Positions 1 through 5,848 of a stretch of DNA of 6,335 bases are shown piece by piece. Within the stretch, counting starts at the first letter, position 1; each line of letters opens with the position of its first letter. The DNA is from an uncultured Pseudomonadota bacterium (GTDB lineage Bacteria > SAR324 > NAC60-12). The notes beneath the pieces were generated by a model, which did no database searches, was not told the DNA's origin, and saw nothing but the letters and a program-made list of their open reading frames with translations. The stretch is from the NCBI GenBank assembly GCA_913056375.1, contig CAJXNF010000176.1, forward strand, positions 1 to 6,335. The letters are read 5' to 3'. The position numbers and the translations under genes are program-made.

Positions 1-578
1 GCAGACGCCGCAACGCTCAAATCGTAATCCCACAATTACAGGAGTTGCTGAAAAATTTGAATTGGGATCTGGATGATGTTGATGAAATAATCGTGAATCG
101 TGGTCCGGGTTCTTACACAGGCGTTAGAATCGCACTTAGTGTCGTCCGCACAATTGCGCAAGTACTAAAGCTGCCTATTCGTTGCGTAACCAGTTTGGAC
201 GTTCTTGCTTTTCAAGTTTCACCTCAATTGAAGCCTTTCCCCGTAATGCTGAATTGTACCAGGCAGGAAGTTTTCTGGGCTTGGTTTCAATTTAACGAAA
301 ACGGCTTTCCAGAAATGACTTCTGACATTGAACTATCTGAACTGAAAAATCTTCCTGACGCTGTTTTAGAAAATCCAGTTCACCTGTTACAATTGGGGCA
401 AAGAAGGGATTCGGAATTGGCTAAGCTAGAAAAAATTATACTTCAGTATCCAGTTCCAGATGCTTGGATGATCTATCAAGCTGCCCATCGTGGGCAAGTT
501 AAGGAATTACCAATTGAACAAGTTCAGCCACTTTATCTCAAGAAGGATGTTCAAACAAAGAGCTCAATTAGGAAGTGA
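1..578 (+). CDS. tsaB: TsaB, tRNA t6A37 modification protein (5'-truncated)
   Basis: TsaB is a non-catalytic ASKHA-fold partner of TsaD in the cytoplasmic complex that transfers the threonylcarbamoyl group to A37 of ANN-decoding tRNAs. The open frame runs in from the left edge (first full codon at 3) and gives 191 residues before a TGA. Recognisable are a helix ending in QELLKN, the family hallmark RGPGSYTGVRIALS at about visible residues 33-46, and the typical C-terminal strand LYLKKDVQTKS. TsaB proteins are usually about 220-230 residues, so some 35-40 N-terminal residues, including the ILAIDTS-type start, lie outside the window. The in-frame TTG at 45 is internal, because the homologous-looking frame continues upstream of it. 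The gene converges on anmK and the two 3' ends overlap by 15 bases (564-578). No terminator is seen between them. The family is clear; the true start cannot be seen. Confidence 0.93.
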   Translation, partial: RRRNAQIVIPQLQELLKNLNWDLDDVDEIIVNRGPGSYTGVRIALSVVRTIAQVLKLPIRCVTSLDVLAFQVSPQLKPFPVMLNCTRQEVFWAWFQFNENGFPEMTSDIELSELKNLPDAVLENPVHLLQLGQRRDSELAKLEKIILQYPVPDAWMIYQAAHRGQVKELPIEQVQPLYLKKDVQTKSSIRK

Positions 579-1781
579 TAGTTTACCAAGTATCACTGAT
601 GATTGATTTCCTGTGATGCCAGGAAAAGTAGTTGATTCCCCCATTAGAAACTGATTCCCCAGCACTGCAAAACCAATTGCCTCTCTTGCCTCTGCAGGTT
701 GGCCCAATTCTGAAAAATCTCGGAATTCTACTTCAGGTAATCTGTCCTGTATCTGTTTCTTCAGTTCCTTATTGAATGATCCACCTCCGCTCAAAAAGGA
801 TTCTTTGGGCAATCTTGGTAAATGATCTCTATAAGCCCGATTGATGGATTCTGCGGTAAAAACGGTGAGTGTGGCCATCAAATCTGGAAGAGAAAGATCT
901 GCTGATTTTGCCTCATTCAACCAGGTTCTCATCAATTCAGAACCAAATTCTTCTCGGCCAGTTGATTTTGGCGGTTTTAAATCTAGGTAGGGGTGCTGCA
1001 ACCATTGACTCAGTAATTTATTGTTTACTTTCCCCTTGGCGGCTGTTTGACCGTCTTTATCATATAGTTTACCAGTGCCTGAGTGCTGCATTCCGATATT
1101 CAAGAGAAGATTTGCAGGACCTGTATCAAATGCTAAGACTTCTTCCGTATTATCTGAACCTGGCAAGAACGTCAGATTACTGATTCCTCCAAGATTGTGA
1201 ACGATCCTTTCAACCCCAATTTTATTGAAAAGAAGAAAATCAAGATATGGCAACAGAGGGGCACCCGTACCTCCAGCTGCCAAATCTTTCATACGGAAAT
1301 CTGAGACTACAGGCAGACCTATTCTTTGAGCCAATTGGTCGGCATCACCTAATTGCCATGTAGCAGAAAAGTGGTTAGGAAAAGTTTTAGGGAGATACGC
1401 TCTTAGCGTAGATTCAGGAGGCAGGTGAAGAACAGTTTGGCCATGGCTGGCCACAGCGTCAATGGATCTTGGGTCAATATTCCATTCATGGAGTTGCTGG
1501 AAGACGATTTCAGCCCAGTGAAATCCTAGACCAACATGAAGCTGGCCTAGTTCAATGGCACTGACCTCTATGGGATTTGTGCAATGTTGGAGGCAATGTT
1601 GCCAATCTGCAGAGTAGGGAGGGGAGGCAAAAGCCTCTAAGGAAATTTTTGTGGAAGAACCCGAGCCAGATATTGCCACAAGGGCAATGTCCAATCCATC
1701 CAAAGAAGTGCCTGACATCAGCCCTAGCCATAATCTAGAAGATTTTTGGCGGACTTTCTCAAGGTGCTTCCAAGGATTCAT
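564..1781 (-). CDS. anmK: Anhydro-N-acetylmuramic acid kinase AnmK
   Basis: AnmK is a cytoplasmic enzyme that opens the 1,6-anhydro ring of anhydroMurNAc and phosphorylates it with ATP, giving MurNAc-6-phosphate in peptidoglycan recycling. The 405-residue product is slightly longer than the usual 365-385. Visible signatures are the phosphate-binding loop GLMSGTSLDGLD (20-31), SHGQT (112-116), DFR followed by GGTGAPLLPYLD (161-181), NLGGISN (196-202), FDTGPAN (218-224), DKDG (241-244), STGREEFG (273-280), SGGGSFN (331-337) and the closing EAREAIGFAVLG (364-375). The ATG at 1781 is the only start codon before the first motif, and it leaves an N-terminal extension of about 19 residues ahead of it. 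Shine-Dalgarno complementarity is poor. The start lies 20 bases after the gloB stop, so coupling to gloB is plausible. The 3' end overlaps that of the opposing tsaB. All core motifs are intact, so it is probably functional. Confidence 0.95.
   Translation of the reverse strand: MNPWKHLEKVRQKSSRLWLGLMSGTSLDGLDIALVAISGSGSSTKISLEAFASPPYSADWQHCLQHCTNPIEVSAIELGQLHVGLGFHWAEIVFQQLHEWNIDPRSIDAVASHGQTVLHLPPESTLRAYLPKTFPNHFSATWQLGDADQLAQRIGLPVVSDFRMKDLAAGGTGAPLLPYLDFLLFNKIGVERIVHNLGGISNLTFLPGSDNTEEVLAFDTGPANLLLNIGMQHSGTGKLYDKDGQTAAKGKVNNKLLSQWLQHPYLDLKPPKSTGREEFGSELMRTWLNEAKSADLSLPDLMATLTVFTAESINRAYRDHLPRLPKESFLSGGGSFNKELKKQIQDRLPEVEFRDFSELGQPAEAREAIGFAVLGNQFLMGESTTFPGITGNQSSVILGKLSLPN
607..626. repeat. 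Perfect 7-base inverted repeat inside the anmK 3' end
   Basis: TTTCCTG (607-613) is mirrored by CAGGAAA (620-626) around a 6-base loop. It lies inside the last codons of anmK, about 30 bases past the tsaB stop, so an RNA of either strand could form a short hairpin here. Neither strand has a T-run after the stem, and the stem is AT-rich at its base, so it does not qualify as an intrinsic terminator. It may be chance, or a weak structure where the two converging transcripts end. Confidence 0.4.
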
Positions 1782-1801
1782 TCAGAGAATTACCAAAAAA
1801 T

Positions 1802-2587
1802 TTAGAAGCGATTCTTATACTCTCTAAGCACTCGAAAAACAGACACTGGACTCAAATCAGCATCTGGTTCCAATTCTCGAACTCTTTTTTGAATTTCTAA
1901 CTCCTTAGTTCTCATAAAGGGGTTCGTGGCAAATTCTTGAGAAATAGTCGATGGGGTTGTGAATTTTCCTTCAGATCGTATCTTGCGTACTTCCTTTAAA
2001 AGCACATGTGCTTTGTGGTTGTTTGGCTCCACGTCTAAGCAAAACTCCAAGTTTTTTTCGGTATATTCATGCCCAAAATAGAGTCGAGTTTCAGGTGGAA
2101 GTGAACCGATCTTTTGATGTAGTGAGGAATACATATCTTGGGGTGATCCTTCAAAGATCCGCCCACAACCCGCAGCGAAGAGGGTGTCTCCGGTGAAGGC
2201 AGCATCTCCCCAAACATACGTGATTGCACCTGTGGTATGTCCAGGATTGTGAATGACAAATCCCCTTATAGCTCCAAATCCGACTACTTGACCATCCTGT
2301 ACTCCATCCGTTAGTCCTGGAATACGGCCCTCATCAGATTGATGACCAAAAATACGAACACTTGGAAACTGTTGTTTCAATTCCTCATTTCCCCCGACAT
2401 GATCCCAGTGATGATGAGTATTGAAAATGCAATCCAAACCCCATCCTTTATCTCTCAATACCTTCAGTACAGGTTGGGCAACTGAAGGATCTACAACACC
2501 AGTTTGCCCTGTGGATGGACACCGCAGTAGATAAGCGTAGTTGTCTTTCAGGCAGGGGATTGGAGTTACTTCAGGAGCTACATTCAT
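1802..2587 (-). CDS. gloB: Hydroxyacylglutathione hydrolase (glyoxalase II)
   Basis: GloB is a metallo-beta-lactamase-fold thioesterase that hydrolyses S-D-lactoylglutathione to D-lactate and glutathione, the second step of methylglyoxal detoxification. The 261 residues match the usual family length of about 250-260. Binuclear metal ligands are visible in THHHWDH (H58, H60, D62, H63), NPGHTTG (H117), FTGDTLF (D134) and FGHEYT (H173). The glyoxalase II-specific parts are also present: CGRIFEGSPQDMYSSL (141-156), the substrate-side segment YTEKNLEF, EPNN (187-190), and the C-terminal FRVLREYKNRF with its glutathione-contacting basic residues. These tell it apart from generic MBL hydrolases. The usual second His after the HTxG turn is Ala here (A121); it is not a metal ligand. 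The ATG at 2587 places PIPCLKDNYAYLL at the right distance, with a weak GGA seven bases upstream. It lies 74 bases after the fliN-like gene and 20 before anmK. Confidence 0.96.
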   Translation of the reverse strand: MNVAPEVTPIPCLKDNYAYLLRCPSTGQTGVVDPSVAQPVLKVLRDKGWGLDCIFNTHHHWDHVGGNEELKQQFPSVRIFGHQSDEGRIPGLTDGVQDGQVVGFGAIRGFVIHNPGHTTGAITYVWGDAAFTGDTLFAAGCGRIFEGSPQDMYSSLHQKIGSLPPETRLYFGHEYTEKNLEFCLDVEPNNHKAHVLLKEVRKIRSEGKFTTPSTISQEFATNPFMRTKELEIQKRVRELEPDADLSPVSVFRVLREYKNRF

Positions 2588-2661
2588 TTCGAATTCCAGG
2601 CAAACGCATTCAATTTATCATGTAAATAAAAGGCATTGATTCCACTAGGAATATTCTTCTT
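2588..2661 (-). promoter_or_regulatory. Possible gloB promoter in the fliN-like/gloB gap
   Basis: This 74-base AT-rich gap contains, on the transcribed strand, TGATAAATTGA (2610-2620). The GATAAA part (2614-2619) could serve as a -10 element, 26 bases before the gloB ATG. No good -35 hexamer is found 16-18 bases upstream, so the call rests on composition, position and the exact recurrence of the 11-mer before metC. Read-through from the flagellar genes is the alternative source of gloB transcript. Confidence 0.3.
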
Positions 2662-3057
2662 TCATCTATGAAAACCCAGAGGAAAGTGAGAACCTCCCGG
2701 TTCATCATTCATCTCGGCATCAAGATGCACGATCTCAGTAGATTTTTTCTCTTGAGTACTTTCTACTGAGGTGACTCTGAATCCGTAGCGTTCATTTAAG
2801 ACCACAATCTCTCCACGAGCGGTGACTCTTTGTCGAGCTGGGTTTTTGTCCACAACTACCATGTCAATGGGTTCCCCCAACAGCTTATCGAATCCGATTG
2901 TGGATCCTTTGCGTAAACTGAGGATTTCCCGAATCGTCATATTCTTTCGGGCTACTTCGGCACTGACAATGACGGGAACGTCTTTAAGGAAGTCATAGGT
3001 GTGGTGAGAATCCTCTCTCCGAGGATTTGCTAAATCGGCATAGTCAAGGTAACGCAT
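2662..3057 (-). CDS. fliN: FliN-like flagellar motor switch protein (SpoA domain)
   Basis: FliN forms the lower part of the flagellar C-ring, takes part in switching rotation direction and, with FliH, docks export substrates. The 131-residue product has a single SpoA domain at about 24-98. It carries the usual run of features: a DVPVIVSAEV strand, MTIREILSLRKGSTI, the DKLLGEPIDMVV hairpin, and TARGEIVVLNERYGFRVTSV. E. coli FliN has 137 residues, so the length fits. Two things differ from the textbook pattern. The loop between the GEP strand and ARGE carries about five extra residues (DKNPARQRV, about 70-78). A polar, acidic then Gly/Pro/His-rich tail of about 33 residues follows the domain. 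The start at 3057 has a clear GGAG six bases away. It sits 30 bases after metC and away from fliP/fliQ, whereas fliN normally precedes them. It could also be another SpoA protein or a second FliN, but the flagellar neighbourhood favours FliN. Confidence 0.85.
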   Translation of the reverse strand: MRYLDYADLANPRREDSHHTYDFLKDVPVIVSAEVARKNMTIREILSLRKGSTIGFDKLLGEPIDMVVVDKNPARQRVTARGEIVVLNERYGFRVTSVESTQEKKSTEIVHLDAEMNDEPGGSHFPLGFHR

Positions 3058-3063
3058 CTTTCA

Positions 3064-3067
3064 CTCC
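3064..3067 (-). promoter_or_regulatory. Ribosome binding site of the fliN-like gene
   Basis: GGAG on the - strand lies six bases before the ATG ending at 3057, inside the 31-base gap after metC. It supports the chosen start and independent initiation of the fliN-like gene on a shared transcript. Confidence 0.6.
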
Positions 3068-3088
3068 AATGTGAGGGTTTGCGTCGTC

Positions 3089-4261
3089 TTAGGAAGCCTC
3101 TCTCAATCTTTTGAGGCCAGCTTCCAAATCGGAACGCAAATCATCAAGGGCTTCCAGCCCGATGTGAAGCCGCAAAAGCGGCCCTTCAAAGCGCCAAGTT
3201 GACGCTGTTCTCATTGATTTTGGGTTGGTTGGGAGGATTAAGCTCTCAAAACCGCCCCATGAATATCCCATCCCAAAAAGCTCCATTCCATTGAGCATCT
3301 GTTTGATTCCCCTGGGGTCACAAGGGTGTAATTCTACCCCAAATAAACCAGTTGCTCCTAAAAAATCTCTTTTCCAAATCGAGTACCCTGGATCACTTGG
3401 GAGCGCAGGGTATAGCACCCGCTTGATCTCTGGCTGTTTCTGCAGCCATCCTGCAATCTCCATTGCACTTTGTTGATGCCTGCTTAACCGCACTGACATG
3501 GTTCTCAATCCGCGTTGAGCTAGATAAAGATCATCAGGGCCACTGCATTGCCCGAGTTGCCAAGCTGCATCCTTTAGGATTGGCCAAAATTCACGAGTTG
3601 TAGTTACCGTTCCAAGACTCACATCTGAGTGGCCAACAATATACTTGGTTCCAGCTTGGATGGAAACGTCTACTCCATGTTGAAAGGCTTTGAAAAAAAG
3701 AGGGGTTCCCCAAGTGTTATCCATCATCACGACGAGATCGTGTGCGTGAGCAATCGTACTCAGGGTTGGGACATCTTGAACTTCAAAAGTTTGGGAACCA
3801 GGTGATTCTAGGAATAGTAGTTTTGTGTTTGGTCGAATCAACTCTCTGAGTTCGCTTCCTATGCAAGGATCATAGAATGTTGTTTCGACTCCAAAACGCG
3901 CTAGATATTTGTTACAGAAATCTCTGGTGGGCCCATATACACTGTCCACCATTAACAAATGATCACCAGCGTTCAGAAAGGCGAGAAGTGCATTGCCGAC
4001 GGCTGCGATACCAGATGGAAAGGTCAAACATGCGAATCCCCCCTCCAATTCAGCAATAGCATCCTCTAGAGCCCATGATGTGGGATTACCTTTTCGTCCA
4101 TAGGAAGTGTGGCGTGCGACTTCGGTGGCTCTTCCACGCTCTTCAAGTTCTTCTACTGTCTCAGAGAGAATGGTAGAGACATGATAAACAGGTGGATTTA
4201 CAGCTCCATGGAAAGATTCTGGATGTCTACCTGAGCGAACAACTCGTGTATCGTCATGCAT
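3089..4261 (-). CDS. metC: Cystathionine beta-lyase MetC (PLP-dependent)
   Basis: A cytoplasmic Cys/Met-metabolism PLP enzyme that splits cystathionine to homocysteine, pyruvate and ammonia in methionine synthesis. Length is 390 residues, as expected for the family. Visible are the N-terminal VNPPVYHVST (21-30), the cofactor-phosphate contacts Y54 and R56 in SYGRKGNPT, the stacking tyrosine Y109 in DSVYGPT, D181 in MMDNTWGTPLFF, the Schiff-base lysine K206 in QAGTKYIVGHSDVSLG, the MetC-like YSWGGFESLI (333-342), and R364 in LLRLHIGLE for the substrate carboxylate. The YIVGHSD and YSWGG motifs favour beta-lyase over cystathionine gamma-synthase or gamma-lyase. Exact substrate preference in this family is hard to fix from sequence, so a related C-S lyase remains possible. 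The ATG at 4261 puts the N-terminal motif at the normal distance, but no Shine-Dalgarno precedes it, only an A/T-rich leader. It sits between a GTPase gene and a fliN-like gene, an unusual place for metC. Confidence 0.93.
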   Translation of the reverse strand: MHDDTRVVRSGRHPESFHGAVNPPVYHVSTILSETVEELEERGRATEVARHTSYGRKGNPTSWALEDAIAELEGGFACLTFPSGIAAVGNALLAFLNAGDHLLMVDSVYGPTRDFCNKYLARFGVETTFYDPCIGSELRELIRPNTKLLFLESPGSQTFEVQDVPTLSTIAHAHDLVVMMDNTWGTPLFFKAFQHGVDVSIQAGTKYIVGHSDVSLGTVTTTREFWPILKDAAWQLGQCSGPDDLYLAQRGLRTMSVRLSRHQQSAMEIAGWLQKQPEIKRVLYPALPSDPGYSIWKRDFLGATGLFGVELHPCDPRGIKQMLNGMELFGMGYSWGGFESLILPTNPKSMRTASTWRFEGPLLRLHIGLEALDDLRSDLEAGLKRLREAS

Positions 4262-4348
4262 AATTTTTTAAATATTCTAAATATAAGATGATTTTTGAAT
4301 CTCAATTTATCACAGTCGGTTCATTGGAGCCAAACGACTTTTTGGGAT
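4262..4348 (-). promoter_or_regulatory. Candidate metC promoter region
   Basis: This 87-base gap is the largest in the window and strongly AT-rich toward metC. On the transcribed strand, TTGGCT (4328-4333) and GATAAA (4306-4311) are 16 bases apart, and TGT directly before GATAAA resembles an extended -10. This would give a leader of roughly 35-40 bases. A second reading uses TTGAGA (4300-4305) with TATTTA (4278-4283) 16 bases on. A third is TAGAAT at 4274-4279, very close to the ATG. The elements are only partial consensus matches, so the region is supported better than any single pair. A promoter here would separate metC and downstream genes from the fliPQ-GTPase unit. Confidence 0.4.
4314..4339. 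repeat. Imperfect inverted repeat upstream of metC
   Basis: AGTCG (4314-4318) pairs with CGACT (4335-4339). Skipping one G lengthens the stem to seven pairs (AGTCG-TT with AACGACT). It lies just after the GTPase stop codon and overlaps the candidate TTGGCT -35 element. No T-run follows on the transcribed strand, so it is not a standard terminator. An operator or a chance repeat are both possible. Confidence 0.3.
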
Positions 4349-5575
4349 TCACCCTTTTTTCTTTTCGGAGATAAATTTCTCCAATATTTCTCGTCCTTCC
4401 TTGAATTGAGATTCATAGATTTCACGTAACTCATCTACTTTGGGTAAACTACCTAGTCGCTGATGATGAAGGTAAAGGCACATTGTCTTACCTAAAGCAT
4501 ATGTAGCGGCTGCTGTGTAAAGAGAACTAACAATGGTTCCATACACTGGAATGAATTTTATGAGTTCCCTCCCTCCAATATGTAGCATCATGCCAAGTCC
4601 AATGGCACTCAAGAAATCAACAAAACTACGCCAACTCACTTGCTGCCTATAAATTGAAGCTAAGGCTTGGAACATTCTTGCCTGGATCGAAGCTACCATC
4701 GGTAAACTGACCAGTGGAATTGGAAGTAGTTCAACGCCTCCAGCCAACAAAGAATGAGCAATGATTTGGGGATGTGCAGATTGGCTATGCACATCTTGTA
4801 AAGTTCGATGTAAGGAGGGTGTCCCTTGAATCAGGGCATGTAAGCTGGTTGGTAGCAGCATTTCAATTTTTTGCCAAAGTGCCTCCAACCCATAATTAGA
4901 ATCAATGTACCCGTCGTTTGGCTGAGTCAAATCTACAGCTACGAATTCCCTTGTCCATTCAGAAAATTCTTGTTGCTGAAATTTCAGAGATCTCATTAGG
5001 TTTTGAGGGACAGAACCAGTAGCTTCCTGGTTTCCATAGGGATATGGAATGATGTGTTCTGTGCTTGGATCAGGATAGCCCTCGTGCAGATTTGTTTGGA
5101 CTAACAACACCGGCCAATTGGGTCTCTTTGGGCAAATGATCTTCAGAGCATCCTTTAAGGGCTCCAACGCATGGTCCATCACCTTTACTGTTACAATTAA
5201 GAGATGTGATCCACGGAGGAATAATTGTAGATCTTCTTGAGGGTCATAGCCGATTTCACCTAAGCCACGGGTGTCAAGGAAATGAACAATGGGGGTTTGT
5301 TCACTTGGAAATGAAAAGAGTGAGGATGTTCTCGTACATGGTTGAAAACCGTTTCCGATCTCTGCTCGAGGATGGCCTGTCAAAGCTTGAATGATGGATG
5401 TTTTACCTGATTGGGTCTTGCCCAGGAGCCAGATGACGGGAACAGGTAGTCTCTCTCGAATGTCTTTTAGACTTTTTCGATAACTCTCATCATCTACTGT
5501 CGGAAAAAGAATTTTATTTCTGATCCAGTTACGGGCTTGCCGTAGCGAGGAGGCGGATTTGTCCTTAGAGGCCAA
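4349..5575 (-). CDS. P-loop GTPase with C-terminal DUF697-like membrane domain
   Basis: Two parts are visible in the 408 residues. Residues about 44-240 form a TRAFAC-type GTPase domain: P-loop GKTQSGKTS (52-60), switch I threonines in CTRTSS (80-85) and the G3 motif DTRGLGE (101-107). Where NKxD is expected, the sequence is QTNLHEG (160-166), a divergent G4. Residues about 270-369 resemble DUF697 (YcjF-like): a hydrophobic stretch VELLPIPLVSLPMVASIQARM, then two further apolar segments around 317-334 and 340-369 rich in Gly and Ala, suggesting membrane attachment. A charged tail ending EKKKG follows. The only usable start in the frame is a TTG at 5575, because a stop lies at 5606-5608. It overlaps the end of fliQ by 11 bases and has no Shine-Dalgarno, so translation is probably coupled to fliQ. 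Function is unknown: the context suggests a role near the flagellar export gate, but the family also occurs elsewhere. It is not FlhF, as no SRP-type NG features are seen. Confidence 0.82.
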   Translation of the reverse strand: MASKDKSASSLRQARNWIRNKILFPTVDDESYRKSLKDIRERLPVPVIWLLGKTQSGKTSIIQALTGHPRAEIGNGFQPCTRTSSLFSFPSEQTPIVHFLDTRGLGEIGYDPQEDLQLFLRGSHLLIVTVKVMDHALEPLKDALKIICPKRPNWPVLLVQTNLHEGYPDPSTEHIIPYPYGNQEATGSVPQNLMRSLKFQQQEFSEWTREFVAVDLTQPNDGYIDSNYGLEALWQKIEMLLPTSLHALIQGTPSLHRTLQDVHSQSAHPQIIAHSLLAGGVELLPIPLVSLPMVASIQARMFQALASIYRQQVSWRSFVDFLSAIGLGMMLHIGGRELIKFIPVYGTIVSSLYTAAATYALGKTMCLYLHHQRLGSLPKVDELREIYESQFKEGREILEKFISEKKKG

Positions 5576-5837
5576 GGAAGGTAGGAAAGTTTGAAAAAAG
5601 TGCGTTCATATACGCTGTTGCTTGAGAAAGCATCCAAGGAAACAGCAGGGCGAAGATCAATAGAATGGCTGCCATCTTTGGAATGATAGCCAGCGTTTGT
5701 TCCTGAATTTGCGTAACAGCCTGGAAGATGGAAATGATCAAACCTACTACCAGCGCACCCAGCAACAAAGGTGCTGAAAGCAAGGCCGTCATTCGCATGG
5801 CTTCGTTCATCAGGGAAACAACAACTGCTTCTGTCAT
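5565..5837 (-). CDS. fliQ: Flagellar biosynthesis protein FliQ
   Basis: FliQ is a small inner-membrane subunit that packs in about four copies around FliP and FliR in the flagellar type III export gate. The 90-residue product equals the family's usual 89-90. It has two long hydrophobic helical segments, about 16-40 (ALLSAPLLLGALVVGLIISI) and 51-75 (IPKMAAILLIFALLFPWML). Between them is the conserved FQAVTQIQEQTLAIIPK loop, diagnostic of FliQ/SctS. FliP next door is plainly flagellar rather than virulence-type, so FliQ is preferred. The ATG at 5837 has AGGT seven bases upstream, overlapping the fliP stop codon. The 3' end overlaps the start of the GTPase gene by 11 bases. fliR, which usually follows, is not here. 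Confidence 0.96.
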   Translation of the reverse strand: MTEAVVVSLMNEAMRMTALLSAPLLLGALVVGLIISIFQAVTQIQEQTLAIIPKMAAILLIFALLFPWMLSQATAYMNALFSNFPTFLGL

Positions 5838-5844
5838 CTGAATT

Positions 5845-5848
5845 ACCT
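5845..5848 (-). promoter_or_regulatory. Ribosome binding site of fliQ, overlapping the fliP stop
   Basis: AGGT on the - strand, seven bases from the fliQ ATG, shares its first bases with the TAG stop of fliP (5847-5849). This arrangement supports the fliQ start and suggests termination-reinitiation coupling of the two gate subunits. Confidence 0.6.

Noticed and set aside
45..47. TTG at 45 as the tsaB start
   Set aside because: The frame stays open to the left edge and codes a TsaB-like helix before it, so the real start lies outside the window.
607..626. Inverted repeat as a bidirectional terminator for tsaB/anmK
   Set aside because: No T-run follows on either strand, and it lies within anmK coding sequence.
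869..1183. 104-codon + strand open frame inside anmK
   Set aside because: It is antisense to conserved AnmK motifs, has no ribosome binding site and shows no recognisable protein.
4298..4333. Sigma-28 flagellar promoter before metC, from GATAA in TGTGATAA
   Set aside because: The GCC part of the -10 and a TAAA-like -35 about 15 bases upstream are both missing.
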